52,277 nt of DNA, from the NCBI GenBank assembly GCA_964481885.1, contig CAYZUS010000013.1:1-52277 (forward strand), given 5' to 3'. Shown here in pieces: positions 1-7,063 of this stretch (the first letter of the stretch is position 1; every line of letters begins with the position of its first letter). Position numbers and translations under genes: made by a program. Below the pieces are notes generated by a model. That model saw nothing but the letters and a program-made list of their open reading frames with translations, was not told the DNA's origin and made no database searches. The stretch is from Fen731 sp964481885. GTDB taxonomy: Bacteria; Actinomycetota; Humimicrobiia; Humimicrobiales; Humimicrobiaceae.

Positions 1-59
1 GCGATTCCCGACAATACAAGTGCAATAGTCTTGATAAGATCAGATATGTTTAAAATCAA
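1..59 (-). CDS. 5' end of an unidentified protein, cut by window edge
   Basis: A TTG codon at 57-59 is preceded on the minus strand by AAGGAG (65-70) with 5-nt spacing. It opens a frame reading MILNISDLIKTIALVLSGI before the window ends. The stretch after residue 9 is hydrophobic and may be the start of a membrane segment or signal anchor. Only 19 residues are visible, so no family can be assigned. The call rests on the ribosome binding site and the open frame. The DUF3887-like lipoprotein gene lies about 200 bp upstream on the same strand. Confidence 0.45.
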   Translation of the reverse strand, partial: MILNISDLIKTIALVLSGI

Positions 60-255
60 TTATTCTCCTTCCTGTTCAGGCAAAACTGTATGGTAGCACG
101 CCAGGCTTAATTATTGAATAATTTACAAATATTTTTGAAAGAGGATCCGGAACCCTGGCCGATTACACCAGCAATTTCAAGTCCATAAAATTCTAAAAAT
201 ATATTTTTAATAAAATACAATACAATTAATTACAGCCCGACACCTGTCATGGCAA

Positions 256-711
256 TTATTGAAACCACTGGCCGGATATTTTAAATTCATCGTTTTTTTT
301 ACTGAAAACCATTTTTATTTTTACATCACTTTTTTTGGAAAAATCAGCATCGTAGTAGGCTGCAGTAAATCCTTTCTCAATGGCTATTGTTACAAGCTTA
401 ATTGAATTGGGAACATAATCGCCCAATCCATCTTTAACTGGCAGAGTTAATTGGTTGAAGTTATCTTTTGTGACGGCATTTTTCATCCCATCATCAAAAT
501 CTTTTGAAAACCTGTCGTAATCTTCATTATTTATTGATATGAAATAATTTTCAGTCAGTGGGGCCACAATATCCTTAATTTTTATTTCTTCAGCGCTCAG
601 AGTTTTGCTGCAGGACACAAAACTGAAACACAGTGAAAATAAGAGCAGTAAAGATAAAAAAAATAATAGAGAAAATAGTGTTTTTTTAAAAACGTTTGTA
701 TTTTTAAGCAT
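256..711 (-). CDS. Putative lipoprotein, DUF3887-like
   Basis: Small exported protein. It has a positively charged N-terminus, a long hydrophobic run rich in Leu/Phe/Ser, then FSFVSC, which resembles a lipobox with Cys as lipid anchor. The mature part (about 115 residues) has the pattern of the DUF3887 fold: helices, a 'MKNAVTKDNF' segment, then strands ending in GQWF, as in extracytoplasmic alpha+beta cone (NTF2-like) domains. Function of the family is not known. The start is uncertain: AAAGGA (724-729) precedes ATG 723 directly and ATG 711 by 12 nt, and a further in-frame TTG lies at 753. I chose 711. It is separated from the toxin-antitoxin genes by a repeat-rich spacer, so it is probably transcribed alone. 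A hairpin (760-781, AAAGTCT/AGACTTT) lies just upstream. Confidence 0.6.
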   Translation of the reverse strand: MLKNTNVFKKTLFSLLFFLSLLLLFSLCFSFVSCSKTLSAEEIKIKDIVAPLTENYFISINNEDYDRFSKDFDDGMKNAVTKDNFNQLTLPVKDGLGDYVPNSIKLVTIAIEKGFTAAYYDADFSKKSDVKIKMVFSKKNDEFKISGQWFQ

Positions 712-888
712 ATTTATGGCCATTCCTTTCGCTTCGTTCAAGGTATATAACAATAACGAAAAGTCTTTCTTTTGAGACTTTGGTGTTTTTCAGCGTTGCG
801 ATTTTTTGCCCAATAATAATGACCAATTTGTTTATGGGTTCCTCCCGCAATTATACTATGCCTACAACCGACTATGTTATATCGATTA

Positions 889-991
889 AACCAAGTGCTA
901 TTTTATTACACTATTGATGCTAATCAGATACCATTTTATTACAATATTAGCGCTAACCAAGTATCATTTTATTATAATTATCAATTTAGCT
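889..991. repeat. Degenerate 33-bp tandem repeat, 3 copies, downstream of mazF
   Basis: Units are 889-921, 922-954 and 955-991 (the last 37 bp). All three share the core ATTTTATTA at the same place and end in GCT or AGCT; units 1 and 3 both begin AACCAAGT. Identity between units 1 and 2 is roughly three quarters. The array lies directly 3' of the mazF stop codon (1010-1012). I see no coding frame that uses it. Confidence 0.8.
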
Positions 992-1009
992 GAATGTAAA
1001 GGATTGACA

Positions 1010-1351
1010 TTACAGTCCTATTGCTATCATGACAGCTTTTTCTATTTCTTTAATTTTTTCACTGCTTATTTTACCTGCAAAGGGTCCTCTTATAAGCAGG
1101 GATTTGTCTATTGTTGTAAGCTGCTCACATTTTGCAATTGATGCCTTTGACAAGCCGCCTTCACCCTCTTGAAGTAAAACATGGGTTGGAGATGGCCTTA
1201 AATTTGTTGATAAAGGCACGACAATTATGTCAGCTGCCAACTCGTTTCTGATATCCAAAGATATTACCAGCGCAGGTCGATTCTTAATATCTTTTGGTTT
1301 TGAAGGCAGATTGACCAAATATATTTCTCCCCTCTTTGGATAATCAGTCAT
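1010..1351 (-). CDS. mazF: MazF/PemK-family endoribonuclease toxin
   Basis: A 113-residue toxin of the MazF/PemK (CcdB-like fold) family, which cleaves mRNA at short sequence motifs when released from its antitoxin. Family landmarks are visible: RGEIYLVNLP near the N-terminus (the conserved 'RGDIyl.dl' strand and catalytic Arg), NRPALVIS (the 'RPaLVis' strand), VVPLSTN, and IAKCEQLTTIDKSLL with the conserved 'q.rtidk.rl' segment. It overlaps the antitoxin gene by 8 bp (1344-1351), so the two are translationally coupled. GGAACTGGA precedes the ATG. The length is normal for the family. Whether it is active in this host cannot be read from sequence. Confidence 0.92.
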   Translation of the reverse strand: MTDYPKRGEIYLVNLPSKPKDIKNRPALVISLDIRNELAADIIVVPLSTNLRPSPTHVLLQEGEGGLSKASIAKCEQLTTIDKSLLIRGPFAGKISSEKIKEIEKAVMIAIGL

Positions 1352-1619
1352 TCCAGTTCCTTACTGCACTTTCTGCCGCTGCTTCTGTCCATTCTTTATT
1401 TTCTTTTTTCTCTTCTTCGGAAAGAGCCACATAATAAGCCTTGATGTCCTTTTCAATTGCCTTTCTTTTTGATTCAGACAACCATTCCCTTAGTATTTCT
1501 TCCATCAGCTGACTTCTCGGGATTTCTTTTCCCCTGGCAATTTCGTCAATTTCACCGGATAGGTCACTGCTGATTGTTATTGTAAGCTTCGCTTTTCGCA
1601 TGGTATTTACAGATGTCAT
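1344..1619 (-). CDS. Ribbon-helix-helix antitoxin of the MazF pair
   Basis: A 91-residue protein with an N-terminal ribbon-helix-helix DNA-binding domain (MRKAKLTITISSDL strand, then helices to about residue 50). An acidic, Trp-containing C-terminal tail (about residues 55-91) follows, which in such antitoxins wraps the toxin. It is the first gene of the pair, with a textbook AGGAGG 6 nt before ATG 1619; an internal Met (residue 7) lacks such a site. It probably represses its own promoter together with MazF. It is not a MazE AbrB-type protein but the CopG/RHH class often paired with MazF homologues. Confidence 0.85.
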   Translation of the reverse strand: MTSVNTMRKAKLTITISSDLSGEIDEIARGKEIPRSQLMEEILREWLSESKRKAIEKDIKAYYVALSEEEKKENKEWTEAAAESAVRNWND

Positions 1620-1643
1620 ATTATCCTCCTATTTATCTTACTA

Positions 1644-1672
1644 ATTATAAGACAATATGTGTTGAGTTACAA
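1644..1672 (-). promoter_or_regulatory. Promoter of the antitoxin-mazF pair
   Basis: On the minus strand, TTGTAA (1667-1672), a 17-nt spacer and a perfect TATAAT (1644-1649) lie 25 nt upstream of the antitoxin ATG, with the AGGAGG in between. The short leader is typical of autoregulated toxin-antitoxin operons. Confidence 0.55.
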
Positions 1673-1980
1673 TAATACATTTTTCAATGAAGCAATAAAC
1701 AAACTATTAAAGACTTTTTTATTGAGCTACGGGTAACAATTTTTTGTCTATAATTGCATATTTTCCAAAATAATAATCTTTCTATTTAGTTCTTATTGAA
1801 TATTTCATTATTTCAGAAATGGTACCAATTCCCCAAGTAAAAATTCTTTTGTGAATATTTAATTTTAGCCAATTATTCAGCAGGAACTATTCAGTAATTT
1901 AAGTTATTGTATTATAATATACTGTATTATGCAAATACATTAATATGTAAATATAAGCAGTACAATGCATTTGAGAATTA
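1673..1980. other. AT-rich noncoding spacer between two divergent toxin-antitoxin operons
   Basis: About 300 bp of very AT-rich DNA with no open frame that looks like a gene on either strand, no RNA gene I can recognise and no clear terminator. It separates the leftward mazF pair from the rightward PIN pair. Confidence 0.5.
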
Positions 1981-2025
1981 TTGACTTTTAACCTTATACG
2001 TATTATTATTATAATAATATACGTA
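1981..2025 (+). promoter_or_regulatory. Promoter with overlapping operator of the PIN toxin-antitoxin operon
   Basis: TTGACT (1981-1986), a 17-nt spacer and TATTAT (2004-2009) form a strong promoter. The octamer TATACGTA occurs twice, at 1995-2002 and 2018-2025, 23 bp apart. Each contains the palindrome TACGTA, and the AT-rich DNA between them is itself nearly palindromic. These repeats bracket the -10 box, as expected for an autoregulatory operator. The right copy abuts the ribosome binding site AGGAGG (2025-2030). Operator function is inferred. Confidence 0.65.
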
Positions 2026-2035
2026 GGAGGCGAAA

Positions 2036-2293
2036 GTGGCTAAAACAAAATTAACATTATATGTTGACGAAGAAACAAGTGAGCTTGCCAAGAAGATTGC
2101 TGCTTACAGAGGCAAGTCTGTTTCAGAACTGGTAAGCGGCTATTTTACATCAGAAGCATATAAAATAAACAATCTTAAGATTTCTGATTCAGTATCCAAA
2201 TGGATTGGCATTATAGAAACCGACAAGACATATAAAGAGTTAAAAGAAGAAATATTAACCGATAAAGTTAAAAAATATGAAAATATTCCTTGA
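2036..2293 (+). CDS. Antitoxin, DUF6364-like (ribbon-helix-helix)
   Basis: An 85-residue protein with GTG start and AGGAGG 5 nt upstream. The N-terminus (KLTLYVDEETSELAKKIA) is a ribbon-helix-helix strand and helix as in DUF6364/CopG antitoxins. The C-terminal part is a charged helical tail that would bind the toxin. It overlaps the following PIN-domain gene by 17 bp, the usual coupling in VapBC-type operons. It likely binds the TACGTA repeats in its own promoter. Confidence 0.85.
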   Translation: MAKTKLTLYVDEETSELAKKIAAYRGKSVSELVSGYFTSEAYKINNLKISDSVSKWIGIIETDKTYKELKEEILTDKVKKYENIP

Positions 2294-2687
2294 TACTAAT
2301 GTTATATTGGATGTCCTTACGAAAAGGGAGCCTTTTTACATCGATAGTTCCAAAGTTTTGACTTTGGTTAATGAAAAAATTGTTTCCGGATATACTTCTG
2401 CCATAACAATCAACAATATTTATTACATATTAAAAAAGCTTAAAGACAAAGAGACTGCAAAAAACTTTATTACAGAAATCCTGGAATCTTTTGAAATAAT
2501 TTCATTAAATAAAAATATCTTGAATAGGGCAAATAAAATCAGTATCGATGACTATGAAGATGGCATACAATTTTTTTCAGCGTTGGATAGCGGATGTGAT
2601 TTTCTAATTACAAGAAATTACAAAGATTATCCCAAGCTTGGGATTAAAATTATGAGTCCTGAAGAATTCATTAATATGGACTCTTAA
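2277..2687 (+). CDS. PIN-domain ribonuclease toxin (VapC-like)
   Basis: A 136-residue PIN domain. MKIFLDTNVILDVL carries the first metal-binding Asp (residue 5) of the PIN active site. Further acidic residues follow in the pattern of the family: Glu in the central helices, and ALDSGCDFLITRNYKDYP with the late Asp and the 'TRN..dy' motif typical of PIN_3 toxins. Such toxins are Mg-dependent RNases cutting tRNA or rRNA. The start lies inside the antitoxin gene. Length is normal. Note that the last codons overlap the remnant of another toxin gene. Confidence 0.9.
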   Translation: MKIFLDTNVILDVLTKREPFYIDSSKVLTLVNEKIVSGYTSAITINNIYYILKKLKDKETAKNFITEILESFEIISLNKNILNRANKISIDDYEDGIQFFSALDSGCDFLITRNYKDYPKLGIKIMSPEEFINMDS

Positions 2688-2845
2688 GTGATGCTGTACT
2701 TGTTTTAGAGAAAGACAGAGACTCACTTCCAATACACGTAGTATGGGGTATTCCCAAAGGAGCATCTTCTCCTGCAGTAGTTATAACAGCTTATAGGCCA
2801 GATGCAAAAATGTGGACAGATGATTTTACAAGGAGGCGAATATGA
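2681..2845 (+). pseudogene. 3' remnant of a DUF4258 toxin-like gene
   Basis: In the frame ending at TGA 2843-2845 the DNA reads SDAVLVLEKDRDSLPIHVVW, then GIPKGASSPAVVITAYRP and the tail DAKMWTDDFTRRRI. This is the C-terminal half of the DUF4258 family, with the typical 'hVVwg..k...vitaY.Pd...W..dF..Rr' pattern. There is no start codon: the frame is closed by TAA immediately upstream, where the PIN gene ends. The first half was therefore lost, probably when the PIN operon was joined to it. The stop overlaps the next ATG (ATATGA), the normal arrangement for DUF4258 pairs. Confidence 0.75.
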
Positions 2846-3051
2846 CAAAGAGACAACATACCAAACTTGTGCATGAAGGAGACTATGTTGCAGAAGTTGA
2901 TATAGAAATTCTTGATACTGAAGAAGGTTGGTCACCGTATATCTCACTTGAAGATGCCCGAAAATTAGATGATGTTAGGGAATCTTTGAAAAAAGGTAAT
3001 CTTCAGAGAGCTGCCAGGCTGGCACGGGTTTTTCATCTTAACCCGGTATAA
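2842..3051 (+). CDS. Small conserved partner of DUF4258 proteins (antitoxin-like)
   Basis: A 69-residue protein with AGGAGG 5 nt before ATG. The sequence pattern TKLVHEGDYVAEVDIEILD, then WSPYISLEDARKLDDVRE, LKKGNLQRAARLARVFHL is that of a small family found directly after DUF4258 genes. It has a beta hairpin followed by two helices. Its role as antitoxin is inferred from pairing only. Its toxin partner here is truncated, so it is an orphan antitoxin if it is expressed; the promoter would have to be that of the PIN operon. Confidence 0.7.
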   Translation: MTKRQHTKLVHEGDYVAEVDIEILDTEEGWSPYISLEDARKLDDVRESLKKGNLQRAARLARVFHLNPV

Positions 3052-3140
3052 ATATATTTATTGTCATATGTTTGATTAATTTCCGGAGTTAAAAGATCTG
3101 CAGCTTCTATTATACTTGGAGCAACTTATTGCGCTCTTTT

Positions 3141-3674
3141 TTATGATTTTTCTATGAGCACATTTTTAAAATAGTTATTCATTAAATAAGAAAGCATGTT
3201 GATTTTTTCATAGTCTATTTCACCATCATGGAAAATAACTTCCTGGTCTGCATTAACACCGACTACTTCGCCTATAAACATGTCATGGGTACCAAGGTTA
3301 ACTATTTGCCTGACCTTGCATTCCAGGTTTATCGGGCATTCTTTAATCAGTGGGGTGGCAATTTTAATTCCATTCTCTTTTGTCAAGGCTGTTTCTTTGA
3401 ATTTATCAATATCTCTTCCTGATTCAGTGCCGCAAAAATTACAGGCTTCTATCAGTTTCTCATCAGGAATATTTATAACAAATTCCTTTGAAGCGCTTAT
3501 GATACCATGGCTGTATCTTGACGGCCTGACAGAAACAGAGATCAGGGGCGGATTGCTGCATACTGTCCCAACCCATGCAAGTGTAATTATATTATCCCTG
3601 CTGCGGTCTGAACAGGAAACCAGAACTACAGGGTTTGGATAAAGTCTTTCAGATATTCCAATTGATTTTTTCAC
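3141..3674 (-). CDS. Flavin reductase-like FMN-binding protein (flavoredoxin family)
   Basis: A 177-residue protein of the flavin_reduct domain family. Recognisable parts are YPNPVVLVSCSD (strand 1), NIITLAWVGTVCSNPPLISVSV (the 'n..t.aw...s..P...v.v.p.r.t' FMN phosphate-binding region), FVINIP, 'CGTESGRDIDKF' and the C-terminal 'lGEVVGVNAD' strands. Such proteins bind FMN and reduce flavin with NAD(P)H or act as small electron carriers in anaerobes. It lies downstream of the fumarase gene on the same strand with a 126-bp gap. The physiological partner cannot be told from the window. Confidence 0.85.
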   Translation of the reverse strand: MKKSIGISERLYPNPVVLVSCSDRSRDNIITLAWVGTVCSNPPLISVSVRPSRYSHGIISASKEFVINIPDEKLIEACNFCGTESGRDIDKFKETALTKENGIKIATPLIKECPINLECKVRQIVNLGTHDMFIGEVVGVNADQEVIFHDGEIDYEKINMLSYLMNNYFKNVLIEKS

Positions 3675-3800
3675 TAAATTCCTTTCATTTTTACTTATAG
3701 ATTTTTAGTCTTCAAGAATAATTTTAGATATTGGCAAATAGCCAAAACAGTGTTTAAAAGAGAACCGTCCCCTCTAGTCCTATTCTATTTACACTAAAAA

Positions 3801-4790
3801 CTAAATTGTAATTGATGCTCTTCTTGTAGAGTGGCAGCCAAACATTATAGCAAACGGCAGGGTTGCCATATGACAGGGTGCAAATTCAATATTACATGCA
3901 AGCGCAGTTGTGTTTCCTCCGAGCCCCTGCGGACCCACGCCGGTTTTATTAACGCTTTCAAGTATTTCTCTTTCAAGTGCCTGATAGCGCAAATCTGGAT
4001 TTGGCAGGCCGAGATTTCTAAAAACCGCTTTCCTGGCAAGTTTTAAAACTTCCGAAGCTGTGGATCCCATCCCAATCCCCACAATGATGGGAGGGCAGGC
4101 TTTGCTTGCATTTTCCATTACCAGCTTTACAACTATATCTATTATTGCTCCTTTTTCTGTGGAAGGACCGAGCATGAAAAGCCAGGAGCAGTTTTCACTT
4201 CCTCCGCCTTTCAGACTTACATCAATTGAAAGCCCAGGACTTTTTTTGAAATCAATATTTATAATTGCGGGGGTATTGCTGCCTGTATTTTTTCTTTCAA
4301 AAAAAGGGTCAGCCACAATGGAGGTCCTGAGATAGTTGTTTTTATATACCTCTGCGACGGTTTTATTTATTTCATCTTTTAGAAAACTGTATTTTTTGGT
4401 TTGGCATTCTTCCGCTTGATTTAAACTAGAGTGCAATACTTTAGGTTCTGAAGGGCTTAAATAATTTTGATCGGTTATTGCATTATGCTGACCGCTAACA
4501 GAGCCAAAGCCACTGTCAATGCAGACATCAGGGCCCAAACCTATATCGACATATACGGTCCCGCAATCCTGGCACAAAGGCAGGCACTGCTCAGCAGCAA
4601 TCACGGAATTTTCCAGAATCATATCAAGAATAACAGCGGCCCTTTTATTTTCCTCGAGTTGCCTGAAGTTTTTAACAGCATCGATTATATCAGCAGGTAT
4701 TTTAAAACTTGCATCAATCAGCAGGCTTTTCAGTTTGTTTTTTATCTGAAGATTTTTTATATTTCTCATTTTTGCCGGAACATTCTCCAT
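3801..4790 (-). CDS. Class I fumarate hydratase, alpha subunit (TtdA/FumA N-terminal type)
   Basis: The [4Fe-4S] hydro-lyase alpha subunit, which interconverts fumarate and malate (or handles tartrate) with a separate beta subunit. Visible motifs are PLCQDCGT at about residues 71-78 (cluster Cys73; most homologues read CQDTG), KGGGSEN (194-200), ACPPIIVGIGMG (231-242, second Cys), GLGGNTTAL and the terminal FGCHSTRRA. Residues about 92-132 are an extra low-complexity segment, which makes the protein 329 residues against about 280 for the family. It overlaps the end of topA by 77 bp; Met8 (4769) aligns better with family starts and would still overlap. The beta subunit gene is not in this window, which is unusual. 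Confidence 0.88.
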   Translation of the reverse strand: MENVPAKMRNIKNLQIKNKLKSLLIDASFKIPADIIDAVKNFRQLEENKRAAVILDMILENSVIAAEQCLPLCQDCGTVYVDIGLGPDVCIDSGFGSVSGQHNAITDQNYLSPSEPKVLHSSLNQAEECQTKKYSFLKDEINKTVAEVYKNNYLRTSIVADPFFERKNTGSNTPAIINIDFKKSPGLSIDVSLKGGGSENCSWLFMLGPSTEKGAIIDIVVKLVMENASKACPPIIVGIGMGSTASEVLKLARKAVFRNLGLPNPDLRYQALEREILESVNKTGVGPQGLGGNTTALACNIEFAPCHMATLPFAIMFGCHSTRRASITI

Positions 4791-6786
4791 TTATACACAA
4801 ATCCCATGGTTTCTTGCCTTTTGTTATTATTTTTACTACAGGAAATCCGCAGTGCTTGCAGGCATCCTTTGTGGTTAGAGCAAGTCCTAACTGGGGAAGG
4901 GAAAATGTCTTTGTGCATTTCGGATAGGCGTTGCACCCGATAAACCTCTTCCTGGTTTTCCTTGAGGTCCTGATTATGAGATTGCCCTCACACTCCGGGT
5001 CCATACATTTGCCGACCACATTATCTTCATTTACAGCTTTTTTGATTTCCTGGGAAATCTCTTCCTTGCCCAACTTTAAGCTGACCATGACCTCTTTAAG
5101 CATTTTTTTGGATTTGTCTATGACTTCCTCTTTTGTCTCATTGCCGCTTGCAATGCCATCCATATCATTTTCAAGTTCAGCGGTCATATCAGGTGTGGAA
5201 ATCCGCTCCGCATGTTTTTTAAGCATTTTTATAACAGCAATGCCTTTTTCTGATGGAACAAGCGGATTGCTTTTTGCATATCCCCTGCTTATAAGGGTCT
5301 GGATAATTGTATGCCTGGTGGATTTGGTTCCAAGTCCAAGCTCTTCCATTTTTTCAACCAGTTTGCCCTGCGAATACCTGCCGGGTGGTTTTGTAAGTTT
5401 GTCGAGAAACTCTTTTCCGGAAATCTTTAAAATCTGACCCCTGGAAAGTTCAGGGATAAAGACATCCTCATGCTTGTAGTATGGGTAGTAAGCGATCCAG
5501 TTAGCTTTTATTACGTTTGAGCCATTGGCAATAAATGTTTCCCCGCCGGCATCTAAACTTGCAGTAACACTTTTTAATTCAGCTGCAGGCAAAAGAGTGG
5601 CAATAAACCTTCTGCTGACAAGTTCATAGAGTTTCCAGTCGTCTTCAGAAAGTGAACTCTTTTGGGCCGCAGACGTTGGATAGATGGGAGGATGGTCGGT
5701 CGATCTTTTATTTCCCCTTGAAGGGTTGATTTTTTCCTGACCTGCTACGGCAAGCGCAGCTGATTTAAATTCTGGCACCTGCTCTAAAATCCTGGTCGTT
5801 TCCCTTAAATCCAGGGAGCTTGGGTATACCGTATTGTCGGTTCTCGGATAGCTTATAAATCCATTCATGTAAAGGCTCTCAGCAACATTAATGGTTTTTA
5901 CAGCTGAAAAACCAATGGAGTTTGCAGCAACTATAAGGCCAGTGGTATTAAACGGAGCAGGTGGGGCAACTTTTCTTACACTCTCGGTAACATCAATAAC
6001 TGCGGCGTTGTCCCCTATTTTGTTAAAGGCTTTTTCGGCCTCCTCTTTCTTTAAAAACTTTTTTTTCTTGTGTGTTGCCTCAAACTCCACGCCATCGGCT
6101 GTTTTTAATTTCAGGTTAATCACCCAGTAAGGCTCAGGTACAAAGGCCAGGATCTCAAGTTCCCTGTCAACGATAATAGTAAGAGTTGGAGACTGGACGC
6201 GGCCAACTGAAAGAAATTTGTCTTTTACCTGGTAGGAAGTAAGCGACATAAACCTTGTAAGTACCGCTCCCCAGACAAGATCTATATCCTGCCTTGCCCT
6301 GCCGGCAAAAGCAAGATTTAAATCTATTTTACCCGGTTTTGAAAATGCCTGGTTTATGTCCGCCGGAGTTATTGCGGAAAATCTGGCTCTTCTGACTGTT
6401 GCTGTTTTATTTTTTTCATCCATGACCTGCCAAGCGTCATAACCGATCAGCTCGCCTTCCCTGTCAAAGTCTGTTGCGATAATAATCTCATCTACTGTAT
6501 CGGCCAGTTTTTTTAATGCCTGCACTATTGATTTGTGTATAGGTATTTTGTCAATCGGCGCATCTATCAGTTCTGCCGGGTCAACTTTAAACCAGTTGGA
6601 ATACTCTTTCGGAAAGTCGACCTGCAAAATGTGGCCCTTAAGCCCAATGACTGCACAATCTTTCCCGGCATACTTTATATAATGAACGGGTATACCGTGG
6701 ATTTTTTCCTCTTTTACACCATTTCCTGAAAGGATTGAAGCAATTCGCTTTGCAGCAATCTCTTTCTCACTTATAATGACCTTCAA
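4714..6786 (-). CDS. topA: Type IA DNA topoisomerase I, archaeal-like TopA
   Basis: Relaxes negative supercoils by transient single-strand cleavage. The Toprim domain is at residues 1-145, with SEKEIAAKRIA replacing the bacterial 'ESPtKAkti' and DFDREGELIG holding the acidic metal site. VGRVQSPTL and the catalytic-tyrosine motif GFISYPRTDNT follow near residue 315. LGLGTKSTRH is the conserved 'lGiGTkATra' helix. The C-terminus has two Cys zinc ribbons (CMDPEC...C and CKHCGFP...C). The N-terminus and overall order resemble archaeal TopA more than the usual bacterial enzyme. The start is TTG with GGGAG upstream. Its 3' end overlaps the fumarase gene, so both are probably on one transcript. Confidence 0.93.
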   Translation of the reverse strand: MKVIISEKEIAAKRIASILSGNGVKEEKIHGIPVHYIKYAGKDCAVIGLKGHILQVDFPKEYSNWFKVDPAELIDAPIDKIPIHKSIVQALKKLADTVDEIIIATDFDREGELIGYDAWQVMDEKNKTATVRRARFSAITPADINQAFSKPGKIDLNLAFAGRARQDIDLVWGAVLTRFMSLTSYQVKDKFLSVGRVQSPTLTIIVDRELEILAFVPEPYWVINLKLKTADGVEFEATHKKKKFLKKEEAEKAFNKIGDNAAVIDVTESVRKVAPPAPFNTTGLIVAANSIGFSAVKTINVAESLYMNGFISYPRTDNTVYPSSLDLRETTRILEQVPEFKSAALAVAGQEKINPSRGNKRSTDHPPIYPTSAAQKSSLSEDDWKLYELVSRRFIATLLPAAELKSVTASLDAGGETFIANGSNVIKANWIAYYPYYKHEDVFIPELSRGQILKISGKEFLDKLTKPPGRYSQGKLVEKMEELGLGTKSTRHTIIQTLISRGYAKSNPLVPSEKGIAVIKMLKKHAERISTPDMTAELENDMDGIASGNETKEEVIDKSKKMLKEVMVSLKLGKEEISQEIKKAVNEDNVVGKCMDPECEGNLIIRTSRKTRKRFIGCNAYPKCTKTFSLPQLGLALTTKDACKHCGFPVVKIITKGKKPWDLCINGECSGKNEKYKKSSDKKQTEKPAD

Positions 6787-6809
6787 AAAAATCTCCCTGC
6801 TTTACTACT

Positions 6810-6969
6810 CTTCTTTTGTAATGTATTTATTTTGTAATTTACTTCTCTGACAATACTCTTCTTTTATAAAGTTCTTTTTTTGAAATGTGCCTCTTTTGTA
6901 ATGCTTCTATTTTGCAATTTACTTATTTTATAAGGCTCCTGTTTTATAATGCGGCTATTCTCTTGTTCT
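6810..6969. repeat. Degenerate 16-bp tandem repeat, about 10 copies, between topA and nadA
   Basis: Reading in steps of exactly 16 bp from 6810, units fit the consensus CTTCTTTTGTAATGCT. The TTTT at positions 5-8 and AA at 11-12 are nearly constant for nine units; the tenth (6954-6969) is weak. Units 2 and 7 differ at only two positions, hinting at a higher-order 80-bp duplication. The period is not a multiple of 3, so the frame that happens to be open on the minus strand is not a gene. The array fills the divergent spacer between the topA start and the nadA promoter. Confidence 0.85.
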
Positions 6970-6985
6970 AATATACTCTTATTTG

Positions 6986-7014
6986 TTTTGTTTATCGGTT
7001 TTTTTTTATATAAT
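6986..7014 (+). promoter_or_regulatory. Candidate promoter of nadABC
   Basis: A perfect TATAAT at 7009-7014 with a poor TTTTGT 17 nt upstream, 50 bp before the nadA ATG. It lies just outside the 16-bp repeat array. Confidence 0.35.
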
Positions 7015-7063
7015 TTAAACTTAAATTCAAAATATTTCAAATCTTTTGTTATCATGGGTCATT

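Noticed and set aside
889..991. Possible CRISPR or type III antitoxin array after mazF
   Set aside because: The units are contiguous and degenerate, without conserved repeats alternating with unique spacers, and no cas or toxN-like gene is near.
6864..7055. Open frame of 63 codons on the minus strand between topA and nadA
   Set aside because: It lies mostly in the 16-bp repeat array, whose period shifts the frame every unit. Composition is repetitive Lys/Ile/Ser. No start signal.
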